A stretch of DNA of 64,000 bases, taken from contig JANTQA010000008.1 in assembly GCA_027625915.1 (NCBI GenBank), positions 8,602,501-8,666,500 on the forward strand, written 5' to 3'. Made by a program: the position numbers and the translations under genes. Numbering within the stretch: position 1 is the stretch's first letter; every line of letters begins with the position of its first letter. Source of the stretch: Anaeramoeba flamelloides (lineage: Eukaryota; Metamonada; Anaeramoebidae). Of the stretch, positions 12,236 through 24,614 are shown in pieces. The notes beneath the pieces were generated by a model, which saw nothing but the letters and a program-made list of their open reading frames with translations, was not told the origin of the DNA and ran no database searches.

Positions 12236-13373
12236 ACACCCATCTCTTTCAAAGACTAATTAAAAAAAAAAATGGTAAAAAATTTATTTTTTCTTTAATT
12301 TGTTTGTTAATGATGCATAATTAAGGTTCTTAAACTGTTAAGGAGAGGTTTTTCAAGTGACTAGAACGGTGAATTCTTATTTAAAAATATCGAAAAAAAA
12401 TGTTCTTATAAGTATTTTAAACGTTATTAGATTTTTATAAATTAAAGTTGAAATAATTTTTTTATTAAAAAATTCAAATTGAATAATAAAAAGAAAAAAA
12501 AAAAATATAAAGTTATAAAAAATTGAAAAAAAAAATGTTTATGGTTATTGGAATAGTGATGATATATAGTGGCTATCTGATATCAAAATATTTGTATTTA
12601 AGTCCCTATTTCGTAATAGTAAACCCAGTCATATATTTCAGCAATTGGTCTTTAGTAACATTTTAAATTTTGTTTATGTTGGTTTTCCTCAGTAATTCAT
12701 CTGATGAATGATCAATAATCTTAAAATTATAAGCTTTGGTTTTTCTCAGTTGTTTTTTTTTTTTTTTTCAGTTGTTTTCAGGTTTTTTTAATGTTATTTT
12801 AAACCTGATATAAAGTGAATTCCATCATCTTTTTTTTTTCTTATAGCATAGGTATATTTGTAATCTGTTTCTCCCCCTCATTTTTCAACTTAAAATAATT
12901 TTTAATTCTGTAAAAATATATTTAAAATTTCAAAATTTCAATTCTTTTTAATAAATAATCTTTAAATAATATATAAAAAAATAATTAGAATAATACATAT
13001 TAAAGAATATTTGAGATTAATTATGATGAAAATCTAATTAATCAATAAATTTATTGAAAATTGATAATAAATTCTTATACATTCTTGAACATATTTTTTT
13101 TTATTAATATTTTGATTTTTTTTCAAAAACGTATTACTTCAAATTATCTCAATTTTTATGAGAGTTACTTCATTGAACCAGAAGTTGAGAGGTTGAAATT
13201 TCAAAATAGCTTTTTTCAATAATAAAAAAAAAAAAAAAAAAGATTTGTAATCCAGGAATTGGGATTAATTACAAGCCCTTACCAATATATACATTAACAC
13301 TCTGTAAAGTGTGTTGGTTTTACAAGAGTCCAAAAATTCAAAATGAATATCTAATTTCTCGTTTTATTTTCTG
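12236..13373. other. AT-rich intergenic, nothing recognised
   Basis: A/T runs and CAG-like T-rich stretches only. No open frame with protein-like composition and no repeat pair recognised on either strand. Confidence 0.45.
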
Positions 13374-14130
13374 TTAATGGATTAGCGTCACCATAGATTT
13401 CTCTATAATCAAAGTATGTTGTAATTGGGTGTAAATGGTATTAGTGCACCATGGCTTCAAATAGCTCTAAAAAATCTATTATAAATCTTATTGCACAATA
13501 AATATTTCATTTTTTACTAATGATCACAATTAAAAAATTTCATTTTGAAAATTTTTTTTTTAATGCCTTTTCCAAATCTAAAAATTAAAACCCAAAATAC
13601 AGTATTCTGGTATTTAATAATTTAGATTTAGAACTTCCAAAAGTAACTATTTTTTGAATTTTTGAATTTCAAAGATTAACTCAATAATCATCAACATAGA
13701 ATTACAAAGATTGATTAGTTTTGTTTGCTTTTGATAAGTCTAATTGTGATACCAGTATATTTCCATGATTTGAGAAATAATTTGTCAAAAAAATTTGTTG
13801 TTCATTATTTAATTGTTTTAAAAAACAAAACAAATTTTTTAGTAACTAATCTACATTTCGCAATAAATTTTTGATAGATATTTTATGACTTTGTAGTCTG
13901 AATATTGATAATTCAATCATAAAATTTATGGCAAAATGCAAATTTTATTCTGAAATTGTAGGGTTTTTTACTAATAAATAGATCATTTTTAATTGATGAG
14001 ATCAACAAATATTACTACTTTGCAATCGATTTTTTAGAGACATTTGAACGATGTAACACTAATGTGATTTGGTCCAATAACAACATACTTTGATCCTAGG
14101 CTTCTCCTTGGTAGACGCTAATCCCTTAAG
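13374..14130. mobile_element. TTAA-flanked MITE-like element, family C copy 2
   Basis: The left end TTAATGGATTAGCGTC and the right end on the minus strand, TTAAGGGATTAGCGTC, are near-identical inverted repeats. They continue through ATCAAAGTATGTTGT. Internal similarity to copy 1 at 4322-5052 runs over most of the length. Non-coding. Confidence 0.75.
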
Positions 14131-14309
14131 AAAAAAATTTTTTTAAAAGTTTATTTCAAGTCATGAAATCTTGGTCTGGCTTATTAATAGTTAAGAGTTG
14201 TAGTCTTGAGGAAATCCTAAAGATGACAACTAATTTTGAAACTACTCAATTGAAGATCCTAAGAAATTTTTTAATTGTTAAAATTTGAATTTTGTCAATT
14301 AAAAGAAGG

Positions 14310-14405
14310 GCCATTTTACAATCCCCTTTTTTGGTTAAAATACACTCCTTGGGTATGGAGCAAATCCATCGGAAATGACGAGAGCCTTAAAGCTCTAAAA
14401 AGGAA
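14310..14405. repeat. Dispersed repeat D, copy 2
   Basis: Matches 3640-3735 (CCCCTTTTTTGGTT ... GAGCAAATCCAT ... GAGCCTTAAAGCTC). Here it sits on the right of a family C element, whereas copy 1 lies on the left of one, so C and D are probably independent. Confidence 0.5.
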
Positions 14406-14752
14406 AAAAAATTGATTCAAAAAAAAGATAATATTTGTCTACTAAAATGTTTTCCAGTTCACTAAATTCAAAATATTTTATAACTTTCAAAAACGTGAAA
14501 TTGTTTTTATGAGAAGAACGAAAATCAAAAAGATGTTTTAATTTCAAGTTTAAAAAAGTTGTGATTGAAAAACTTTATGGAATTGTGAGATAATTTATTT
14601 TGATCCTAATATTTGAATAAGTATTTGGAATAATGTTAAAAAAAAAGAAAGTGTTCCGAATTAGTAGAAAGTGATTTCAATATTTGTCCTCTTATTTTTC
14701 GAATTAATCCTCAAACAAAACATTTTTTAATTATTTCATAAAGATAAATCAA

Positions 14753-14878
14753 ATGTTTACTGAAACACCAATTGAACAAGATAATAATAGCGAAGAAAAC
14801 GAAAATGAAGTTTTAGAGACCACAAACGAAAAGGAAACAACAAAAAACGAAGAAGAGAATGTTAGCAAAAAGAAAAAG

Positions 14879-14914
<36 letters not shown>

Positions 14915-16230
14915 AAAAAATTCAAATTACCAAAAAAACAACGAAAACGTGGAGTAATTTATATGTCAACAGTTCCACCTAGAATGAAACCAATCAAAAT
15001 CCGACAACTATTAGGTCAATATGGTGATATTGGAAGAATATATTTTGAACCACGAGACCCCAATAAGAGCTATAAAAAAACAAGTTATAAAGAAGGGTGG
15101 ATCGAGTTTATGGATAAAAAAATTGCAAAAATGGTTGCTTTAACATTGAACAGTACTCAAATAGGTAAACATATTTTTAACTTTTCTTCAAATGATCTTG
15201 ATCTGCTTTTTTTTATTTTGTCGATTTCTGTTTTTTACAACCAAATCCTTTTTTTTTAATATTTTTTCAAAGAATTGAATAAAATTCTTTTCTAAAAATC
15301 AGACTGATCTTATTCTTTTCAAATAAACTGCCACTGATTTGAACAATACATTTCTTACGAATTGAGATCAAGTAAAGTTGTAATGTAAAAAAAATTGTTA
15401 ACAAAAAGTTTTCTGCTGAGGGATCGATTTTTTGTTTTTTAATAAATTACGCAATCATTTTTTATTTTTTTCCAAATTTCTTCTACTTTTTAAAATTTTT
15501 GATTGTATTTTTGAATATAAACAACTAATATTCTGTTTAATTGAATACACTATTAATTGCCTCTTAACTAATAACCAAAGGTGGGCCAAGAAGGGCATAT
15601 TACCGAGAAGATATTTGGAATTTAAAATATCTGAGTGGGTTCAAATGGGAAGATTTAAATAATCAATTTACATTTGAAAAACTGAACAAAAGAAAAAGGC
15701 TACATGATCAAATCAGAAAGGACACAAGAAAAAATAAGCAATTTTTAGATAATCTAAGCAAAACAAAAAGAAACCAAAGAAAAACAACACCAAAAGAAAG
15801 AGAAAGAAAAAAAGAACAAGAACAAGAACAAAACAAGAATTCAAAAAGAAACGGGGATGAAAATAAACAAGAAAAACAAAAAGAAAGTGAAATTGAAAAT
15901 CAAAAAGAAAAAAGAAATAAAAAAGAAAATCATCAAGAAAAAGAAAAAGAAATTGAGAAGGCAAGTGAGACAAAATTCAACAAAGAGAGCCAAAAAGAAA
16001 AAGGAAAAGAAAAAGAAAACAGCAAGAAAACGACAAACGAACAACAGAATTTTGTTGACAATGAAAAAAAATCAAACGATTTCAAAAAGAATTCAAGAAA
16101 TGAGCCACTTTATCCAACATTTAAAAAAATGAGAAATAATAAATTCAGACCTAGACTAACAAAAGAAGGGATTGAAAACCAAAAAAAGCAACGAACAGAG
16201 TTTTTAAAAAAGTTAATAGGGTTGAATTAA
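14753..16230 (+). CDS. ESF2: ESF2/ABT1-type nucleolar RRM protein
   Basis: Two exons, 14753-15164 and 15581-16230 (phase 1, GTAAAC...AAAG), giving 353 aa. Residues 1-55 are acidic then poly-lysine (14876-14913). An RRM follows from about residue 63: RGVIYMSTVPPRMKPIKIRQ, LLGQYGDIGRIYFEP, EGWIEFMDKKIAKMVALTLN. Exon 2 continues with REDIWNLKYLSGFKWEDL, the ABT1/Esf2 signature (human YDLWNLKYLHRFTWSHL). It then carries a long KE/Q-rich charged tail not present in yeast Esf2, ending in KKLIGLN. Esf2/ABT1 acts in the 90S pre-ribosome, stimulating the helicase Dbp8 in 18S processing; this is family knowledge. Spacing within the RRM is normal and both splice junctions keep the conserved G-P-R-R block. 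Nuclear/nucleolar targeting through the lysine tracts is likely. Confidence 0.9.
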
Positions 16231-18136
16231 TAACGAATATGTATTATAAAGCATTTATTTAAACAATTATAGATTTTAAAAATACAATTTAATTGATTTT
16301 TCATAATTAAAAATATGATCTAATTTTGGATTTTTACTTTATTTTATTTAAACGGTTTTGTTAACGATTGGGGTTTGATTACAACTTAGTGTCTACTTCA
16401 GCTATTTATTTATTTATTTATTTTTCAATTTCTATTTTAAATAATCATATCCTTAATCTTCAACTTGTTCAAATGTAAACTCTTTCCCAAAATTATGGGA
16501 ACATCAATTTATCAATTGAAAAAATACCTTATAAATATTCTATCATATGATAAATAAGATTAAAAATACATTCAGTGCTGCTAGTGATTCTTGAAATTAA
16601 TCTATTTTGGTACTTGAAAATTTTTAATAATTATTGTTAATTAGGAAAAGTGATAACATAAAATTACCACCTTTTTTTAAAACCCGAAATTTATTTAGAG
16701 TTTTTTATCCTATACATAATGTTGGTAAAGATTTTAACTCATCAAGTAGCTTTTGTTAAAAAATGGAAAGTAAAACTTTTTATTTTGAAAGAAAAATAAT
16801 ACAAGAAAAACAAGAAACGAAAGAGATTAAATAATAATAAAAAATTAAAAACAAATTTTTTTTAGTTTTTTTTTGTTCCCAACTTGTTGAATGGGTTGTC
16901 TATTTTTTCCTTTTATGTTGTTTTGTTAATAAATTATCACCATCATACTTAATGGTTGACATAACGTCACACTTGAAAAGGGTTAATACCCGTATTCATC
17001 ATTATTAGCCTTTCTTACTATTAGTTAATATCATTTAAAGGTAAAGGTGGTTGAGAAAAGGTAAAGTATTGCTAATTTTTTCTCTTCTTCAATAATTTCC
17101 CACAGAATTAGAATCATTCACTTGATTACCATTCTTCTTCTCAGTTTTTTTGTTGACAAAAAAAAAATTAAAATCAAAAATAATTCATTTTTCTTTTTGG
17201 AAAAAAAAAAACTAAAACTCAAAAAAGGTAAAGGAATAATAATAATAATCTTAATATAAAAAAAATAAGAAAAAAGAATAAAAGTGATATGTCCTAAAAT
17301 TATAATTGGTAGGGTGGAGTGGTAATCACTATGTAAATTTGACCCAGTGATATTTTTTGGGGTTTAGAAAACAAAAATTGATTCTTTTAAAATTCAATTT
17401 TTTTTTGGACTCTTTTAACAAGTTTACTTCTTTCAATAAATAAACTTTAAAGCACAAAAGAAACTAAAAATCTTTTTTTTTTTTTTTTTTTTTTCGGTTG
17501 AAATGTTCGATAAGAATCCAGGATATTTTCTTAACTTTGAAAAAAGAAAGATCAAACTTAATTTTTTTGTTTACTTTTTGTTTATTAAAAAGCACAATCC
17601 AAGTGAAATAATTTGAGTGATTTTTCGACTCTAACTTACTGTTCCAAAGTGTTTGATGAATTTTAAATGTTGAAATTATTGTAAACTAAAAGGTTTTAGA
17701 ATTTAAACTTAAAAATTAGATTTTTTTTTTGATAACACTCTAATCGGGATTAAATATCGTTTATTCATAAAATGTAAAAAATATATTTCCAAATAATATT
17801 ATCATTTTTTTATTATAATATTTTAATTATTTTTTTCTTCTCTTTTTTTGTTTTGATTATTTATCTTTAATGACTACTTGATCTTAATAGATATATATAT
17901 ATATATATATATATATTCCTTCAGAAAAAACTATTTTCAGTCCAAATGGACATTTTTATTGAAGAAATTGTACTTTTTATGTGATTTTAATCTAGTATTC
18001 CCCACAAATAAATTTTCAATTTTTGGATCAGATCCTTTTTTCCCATCTAATTATATTCATTTTTTTTTTCTTTCTTTTTTTTTTTTTAATTTTTTTCAAA
18101 AAATAAATACTAAAAAATATAAAGTTTAAAGCTATT

Positions 18137-18171
<35 letters not shown>
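16231..18171. other. AT-rich intergenic with TA microsatellite
   Basis: No gene seen. A (TA)n microsatellite lies at about 17889-17916. A poly-A run of about 32 bases (18140-18171) leads into a G run. The word GGTAAAG repeats near 17040-17230, without a recognised role. Confidence 0.5.
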
Positions 18172-18179
<8 letters not shown>

Positions 18180-18180
18180 G
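18172..18180. repeat. G9 homopolymer after A32, beside element E1
   Basis: About 32 A are followed directly by nine G, three bases before the TTAA border of element E1. Runs of G this long are rare in such AT-rich DNA. Two others lie at 22600-22610 and 63379-63388. Confidence 0.8.
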
Positions 18181-18182
18181 TA

Positions 18183-18908
18183 CTTAAGGACTATGTTATC
18201 CGGTGAAAACGTGAAATAATGTATAAAAAATCCTTGTCTGAGTTTCATAAATTCCAAGTAATATTTACACTCAGAATTTCTTTGAGAAAAAATGAGAAAT
18301 TTTCACCATTTTTACCTTGAAAGATGAAGCCAAAATTTGACTTCAATATTTTAGAATTTCCATTTCAAATCTCTGAACTCACAATAATTCCTCTGAATTT
18401 TCTAGATATATTTTATTTCTGTTTTTACAAGTACAAAATGTTCCCAAATTTGGACTTGTAATTGAAAATCCACAAAATACATTTTTTTGCAATTATTTTT
18501 TCTGTTATTTTCAATTTCCTTTCATATTTTTTACAAAATAAATGGAATAAAATTTTCATTCAGCTTTCCAAAAAAAGTTTTAAAAATCAAATTTTTATTT
18601 CCTAAAATTAACTTAAATTGTTTATTCCTCCTTTAAGAATTCGGAACCTTTGATGATTTGTTTGAATTCTTAAGTGACAAGATTTTGGGGAAGTTGAATG
18701 AAAATTTTGATCTTTTTATTTTACAATTATCAGTACATTGAAAAAGAAAACAAAAAAAGAAAAAAAGTGTACGTGAAAAGGTAAAGATGACTAAAACTGT
18801 TTTTTTTTTTTTTGTCCAATTTCTTCAGAATGAAGATTCTTTTTTAGAAGTGAATGTTGAAAAACACAATAACTCAACGCTCCCAAGGGTGGGAACGTAG
18901 TCCTTAAA
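18183..18908. mobile_element. TTAA-flanked MITE-like element, family E copy 1, with nested G1
   Basis: The left end is TTAAGGACTATGTTATCC and the right end on the minus strand is TTAAGGACTACGTTCCC. A copy in the opposite orientation lies at 40949-41482 and shares long internal blocks. Copy 1 is about 200 bp longer because element G1 (18525-18735) sits inside it. No coding content. Confidence 0.8.
18525..18735. mobile_element. TA-flanked MITE, family G copy 1, nested in E1
   Basis: The inverted ends share ACAAAATAAATGG...AAAATTTTCATTCAGC on the left and, on the minus strand, GTAAAATAAA...AAAATTTTCATTCAAC on the right. TA lies at both borders. Sister copies are at about 47640-47855 and 52541-52760. 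The matching site in E2 (near 41110) lacks it. Confidence 0.7.
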
Positions 18909-20015
18909 TACTGAGTCCTAATTATATTCAAATTTTAAAAAGACTTGGTACTTTTTTTTTTTTATCTAATTATTATAAAGAAAGGTGTGATATTAAAATT
19001 GAGTTATCTGATAACAATTTTTGTTTTGTAAAAGGGATTTTTTAATTATTTATTGTCTTTATATTTATATTGTAACAATCACTGAAACGTAACAAAACAA
19101 TTTTCATTATAGCAATCGATTTCACCTTTTTAATTAATTAACAAAAATAATATCTTTAAGAATCAAAATATTTTTTTTTTATAGAAACTGTCCGATCACA
19201 CTCAGTTAATTTTAAATCGATAAAATATTAAATACAGACTATTAACATTTTCGAAAGAAGATTATCTAGTTTTTAATTCATCATTAACTAATTTACCAGA
19301 ATAAAAAAGAGTTAAAAAATGAAAAAGAAATTAAGAAATTTTTTTATTGTTTAGAAGAATTATGGTAAAGATTCAACTTTTTGTATCTTTACAAAAATAA
19401 AAAATTACAGCATGATATTTACAAAACCTCTTTATAATTATTAGTAAAGTCGGCCTTTTTATTTCCAATCAAAAAAAAAAATTAAAATCCAGAGGTGATA
19501 TTCAATATAACTTAATGATGCTTTAGAAAGAATTATTCCCATTTCAAGAATAAAAAAAAAACAATTGAAAATTAAGAATTTTAAAATAATTATATCAATA
19601 TTTATAACCGAAGAGGTTTAATTAATTATTGATAATGTTTGATGCTCATTTTTGGATTGGTACTATAGTATTAGTTAGCCAATTGTTGGTTATTTAAATA
19701 CTGAGATAATATAAAGTATTATTAATGCTAAAATTATAATCAATGCAATCGTCCCAAACTCTATATTTATATTATTCATATGAAAGTAAGACGAGAAAAT
19801 AATAAAAAAAAAAAAAATGGAAAAAAAATTGTGTAAATGAATTATTGTAAAAAAAATAAAATAGGTATTTGTTAAAGAAAAACAATAATTGTAAATGAAT
19901 AATAAACAAAAATTGAAACAAATATATATATTTATAATATACGCAGGTTTGCGATTTTTTTAATTTCGTTAAACGAGTTTTACAAGCGTGAGTGATGCGT
20001 AAAATTCGTTTTTCG

Positions 20016-20047
<32 letters not shown>

Positions 20048-21520
20048 CAAAACACAAAAAAATTAGGTAAGTTGATCTAATTTGGAATTGGTAAAAAAGT
20101 TAAATTTTGACCACTGTTCTTCCCCAACTAGTAATTTTAAAAAAAAAAATGAAAATAATTCTTTTTCTCAGTGTTTAAAGAGTTTAAAATTTTCAAGAGT
20201 TTTAAACGGAAACCTGTTTGTGTTGTTTTGGTGTTTTCAAAATAGAAAATCAAACTATTTTCATGGTTTTAAATGCAAACCCCCCACTTAAATGGAAAAT
20301 TGCTAATTCCCATTATTTTACAAGGCTTTTAAGGCAATTACACTCTACCCGTATATATATATATTTTCCTTTCGTTGTTTTTAAGTTTTTTCGTTTGCAT
20401 TTTTTCACATCCGAGAAACGAAAAGTATGATTTCATGAGAATCGAGAACTTTTTCAAAAAATAAAAAAATAAAACATTGAATGAAACGAAAAAACAGGTA
20501 TAAAAAATGCGAATTTATACATCTTTCGTGATTTTAAAATGAAAAATTGTACTATCTGTGTAGATTAGCATTAATTTATAAAGCATGTTGATATTAATGC
20601 CTTTTCTTTCTTTTCTTCCACCACCTCTTCCCCTGTTTTTTTTTTTTACTTAAAACTCCGTGGATTCTTTCAAAACACACTGATATCAATAATATAAAAG
20701 AAAGGGGTTTTGCGGGATGTAAAGATAAATTTAATTCTATAATATTTCAAAAATAAATTGATCTTAAATTAATGAAATAAATGATAAACTTTTAAATTCA
20801 AATATGTAAATAAGAATTTTTAATGACTGGATAGTACACCCTTCCTTTCTTTTTCTATTTTCTTTTACTTATTATTATTATGGTTGTTATTGTTCTTTGT
20901 AATATGTTTTAATAAGCCAAAAAAGAAAAAAAAAATAATTTTTAATAAACAAAATCTTTTTGTTTAGCTTTTAGCCAGTCTTGTCTTGCCTTGGCAAATC
21001 ATACTTTAAAACCACAAAAGAGCACAAAAGAACTTTTTAAGATTATTCAAAAAGTTCAAAATATGTCAGAATACTTTCAATAAGTTTTGAAAAAACAGAA
21101 CCACAGAAGTCACAGAAACCTGAATTCCAAATTCTGAAAACTTTTTGATTTTTATTTCTAAAGGTTTAATTCAGTCAATTTTGTGTTTTATTAATTCTAA
21201 ATTAGTTATATCATGTGTATTCAAAACGATAAACTTTAAAATTATCGCAAACTGATAAATTTTAGGTTTGGAATTGAAAATAAATTAATTTTTCAGTGAG
21301 AGTTTTAATAAGGGTAAAATATCGCTCTTTTAGACTGGGTAAAATACATTGTTTAACCAAAAATAATTGTTTATTTTTGAAAAAGTAATTTCATTTTTTT
21401 TTTTTTTGAGGGGAAAAATTAAGAAGGTTTGATTTAAGTGAATGGATAAAAGTCTTGGATCTTTTAATAAAAATGATAACTGGAAAAAAAATTAAATTTA
21501 AAAATTAAACCTTTCAGTAT

Positions 21521-21527
21521 ATACACG

Positions 21528-21574
<47 letters not shown>

Positions 21575-21575
21575 T
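21521..21575. repeat. Compound (CA)n(TA)n microsatellite
   Basis: About 13 CA units pass directly into about 13 TA units with no interruption. It is the longest mixed dinucleotide tract in the window. Confidence 0.95.
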
Positions 21576-22599
21576 TCGAGTCTGAAACAGAAAGAATTCA
21601 AATTGTTAAAAAATGAATCATTGAATAAAAAAAAAATTGTTTGATTCTTAATTTGCAGATTGAACAAGTATCAAGTATTATAATTAAACTTTTCACTTTT
21701 GAAAAAAACACAGAAAAAATTGAAGTATCTAAAATATTTTTGATTTTATGTTTTGTTAACTAATCGACTATTGTTAATTATCAGGCTATTCACCTCATTT
21801 TGACAAATTGGCATTATTGAAATATATCAAATGATAAATTTAGCACAAGTTAAATTTATACCCAAAAGTGTTATACTCGCCCAGAAGTATGTTTAACTGG
21901 AGTATAATCGAATTTGGTTGTGATCAAAGTATATTTAATTTTTTTTATCCAAATCGAGCCAAACCAAAATAAAACATAGTAAAACGGTAAAAGAAAAGCG
22001 CAATGTTTCTCCTAAAAAATTCACACAACATATTTGGGTTTAAATTCCGATGATATTTTATAACTTTTTATTAAAAATTTTATTTTTCAAAATTTAACAA
22101 AAAAAAAGATTATTAATGAAACAGATCTTTTGAAAGATGAAGAACAAAATATTTGTTTAAAATAACCAAGAACGAGAGAAAGAGCTAATATCAAAAAAAC
22201 GAAGAAAACAACCTCACAAAAAAATTATTTTAAAAGTCTTCTGAAATAACTCTAAATATCATTTTTAAAGTTAAATCTATTTATGTAAAACACTTCTTAT
22301 TTTACTCAAATAAAAAGAGTTGTAAATAAGAAGATCCAAAATTTTACAAACTTTGCCTAATAGCCCAATGGTTTCTCAAAATCGTTTCATAGCAACTACA
22401 GCACACTCTTAACCTTTTAAGAGATTTGATCTCTTTCTTATTGGTGAATTATCAAAAATTATCAACCAAAAAATTTTACAAAGAAAAAGTTTGTGTTGAA
22501 AAAAAAAAAAAATAGAATTTTTATTTCAATTCCAAATTAATTTAAAAAATGTACTCAATTATTTGTAATTGTGAGAGTTCTAAACCATTTTCCAGTCAA

Positions 22600-22610
22600 G
22601 GGGGGGGGGG
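22600..22610. repeat. G11 homopolymer
   Basis: Eleven consecutive G in otherwise AT-rich non-coding DNA. Confidence 0.95.
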
Positions 22611-23227
22611 TTGTTATGAGTGAATTACCTGTGTTTAAAGGGTTTGAATGGATATTAGAAGAAAAAATTTATTTGGAAAAATTTCAAAATTGAAATCATT
22701 TTTTCACGTTTTTTCTTTTTTCGATTTTTTTTTGACAACTAATTCATTTACAAAATTTTTTTTTTTTTCAAGATCAATAATCGAACTTGGTAAAAACGTG
22801 TTATTCGGATGTTATTGAAACAGTGAAAATTATTGTAGAAAAATGATATTTATTCTATTGGAATTTTATTTGAACTTCAATTGAAGATCAAAATAAAAAT
22901 TGTTGCTTTTTTTCTCAATGAGTTAACCTAAGAATTTGAGTTTTTCAATTTTTTCAGAAAATCTATTGATTTATTAGTTTTGTTTCATAGGTATCTCAAC
23001 TATTCTCTAATGTGTATTATTCTCCTGATCCCTTATTTATTCTTAAAAGGACAATTATAAAAAATAATTGATATTTGAAAAAAACGTTGGAGAACTTTGA
23101 CAGAAACAAAGTTTATAAATGGGGGATAAACTATAAATCATGACATCTGTCTTTTGGTTAGGTATTAAAAATTAATTCTAATTTAATCCTTCATAAATTT
23201 TTGACTAATTTTAACATATTTTGAATT

Positions 23228-23700
23228 ATAGTAGGGAAAAAAATCCCGGACATGATTTTTAATTGTGAGTATTAGTAAAATTTTTGTCTAATTTCAATGA
23301 AATCCTTATTATAAATAACCAATTTTTTTATGAGATTAGTAATAAACCTACCTAAAGTCCATCAAAGTAAGGTGTCTCTAGAATACTCGAGTAATTGTTT
23401 GATAGCCTAAGGTTGATCAACTTTTTTTGAAAAACAATCCTGTTTTATTGAGGTTTACTAGAGTTTGGAAAATGATAATTTTTCTTCTTGTTTTTTGATT
23501 GATTGAATGGTGTTTTGACAAGTGTGATTTCATCAATCATCATTCTAATAAGTGGGGGAGTTATAATTGAAAAGGTCCAATTCTTCAAAATAAGAATTTG
23601 ATTGTAAATAAATGAAATTACACAATAATTTTACTAATATTCACAATTAAAAATCTTGTCAGGGATTTTTTTCATGTCCAGTATTTTTTTCACTGCTCTA
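23228..23700. mobile_element. TA-flanked mariner-like MITE, family M copy 1
   Basis: The left end is TAGTAGGGAAAAAAATCCCG then GACATGA. The right end on the minus strand is TAGAGCAGTGAAAAAAATAC then TGGACATGA. The arms continue TTTTTAATTGTGA(G/A)TATTAGTAAAAT. A same-orientation copy at 38761-39230 shares the body (ATAAACCTACCTAAAGT, CATTCTAATAAGTGGG). The GGGAAAAAATnCCGGACA pattern is typical of mariner ends. No transposase seen. Confidence 0.75.
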
Positions 23701-24003
23701 AAATAATAATTTGATAGATACAAAGATTATCAAAAAAATCAAGTAATTTTTAAAAAATGAATCCAAATGAAACAAATTAAACCAACGATCAGATCAAAAG
23801 ATAAATTTTCTTTTGATTTTCAATTTTGTTGGCGGGTTTATCGAACCTTTACATTGACAATAATCATCAATTTAGGAATAATCATCGACTCTCAACCTAT
23901 TATCGTATTAGATACAACCTACAATAAAAATTTCCAGGATACTACAAACCAATTAATACATTCTATATTTTTAATTCTCTTCTGTTAAATCATTTTCTTT
24001 ACT

Positions 24004-24157
24004 CTATTCATTGCTTAAAAACGGTAGTTTAAATTCAAAATATTTCGCAACAAGTTTAATGTAAGACGATGATAGATCTGAAGATTGTTTATCATCTCTC
24101 TCTTTTTGTTTTTTTCTTTTTCTTCTAGCCCGTACTGATTCCTTTTTAAATTTTAGA
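24004..24157 (-). CDS. Possible terminal exon of an unknown gene
   Basis: The minus strand from an acceptor AACATAG (ending 24158) reads LKFKKESVRARRKRKKQK, then ERDDKQSSDLSSSYIKLVAK, and ends FLSNE-stop. The composition is protein-like, with a strongly basic cluster, unlike the surrounding AT-rich noise. No partner exon was found with matching phase, and no family is recognised. A tail of a Sec20 isoform is possible in phase, through an inner acceptor at 24135, but it would add no membrane segment. Confidence 0.3.
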
Positions 24158-24329
24158 CTATGTTCAATTAGAGTAAGAGTTTAATATCAGAAGTTCAACA
24201 TTTTAATTTTTTTATTAATTTTACATTGAGGATCAGAAAAGGGTATTGGAGATTTTCGTTGGGTTATGTTTGATTTTTATTATTTACAGAATCTCCTTCA
24301 AAATAATTTATTAAGTTTTTTTTCAAAAA

Positions 24330-24448
24330 TAAAATAAAATGTCACAATTGAATGTTTAGACAGGGATAAAAGGAAAACAATTCGGCATTTCCCAAAGTAG
24401 ATAAGGTAATTAACTTGACATTATATTGTGGCATTTTATTTTCTGTTT
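24330..24448. repeat. Small inverted repeat of about 115 bp
   Basis: AAAATAAAATGTCACAATT at the left faces ATTGTGGCATTTTATTTTC at the right. A short methionine-started frame on the minus strand falls inside this palindrome, so I read it as a repeat and not as an exon. Confidence 0.5.
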
Positions 24449-24614
24449 GAAAAAAATGTGATAAATTATTTTTTGACAAGCACTTTGAATACTTATTATC
24501 AATTACACACATCCAAAGTAAAAAACTTTGTTTTCTAATCGTCGTTGAAAATTTATTAAATAAAGTGAAAATATTGGCTTTATGGTTGCTGCTCCCTTAA
24601 CAAAATTTGGTGGT

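Larger units (their letters stand above)
18909..23227. other. Long AT-rich intergenic region with microsatellites
   Basis: No gene was recognised in about 4.3 kb. It holds (AT)n at about 20019-20043, a compound (CA)n(TA)n at 21521-21575, and G11 at 22600-22610. Slightly GC-richer patches (19940-20020, 20180-20350, 22340-22430) gave no protein or RNA family that I can name. Confidence 0.5.

Noticed and set aside
15713-16132. Open frames on both strands over ESF2 exon 2
   Set aside because: Shadows of the KE-rich ESF2 reading frame; the RRM-linked frame is the one with homology.
22340-22430. Possible small RNA gene (GC-richer patch)
   Set aside because: No tRNA cloverleaf, U6 or other RNA signature could be identified by eye.
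24340-24430. Minus-strand MPQYNVKLITLSTLGNAELF as a first exon
   Set aside because: It lies within a small inverted repeat (24330-24448), so the frame is more likely repeat sequence.
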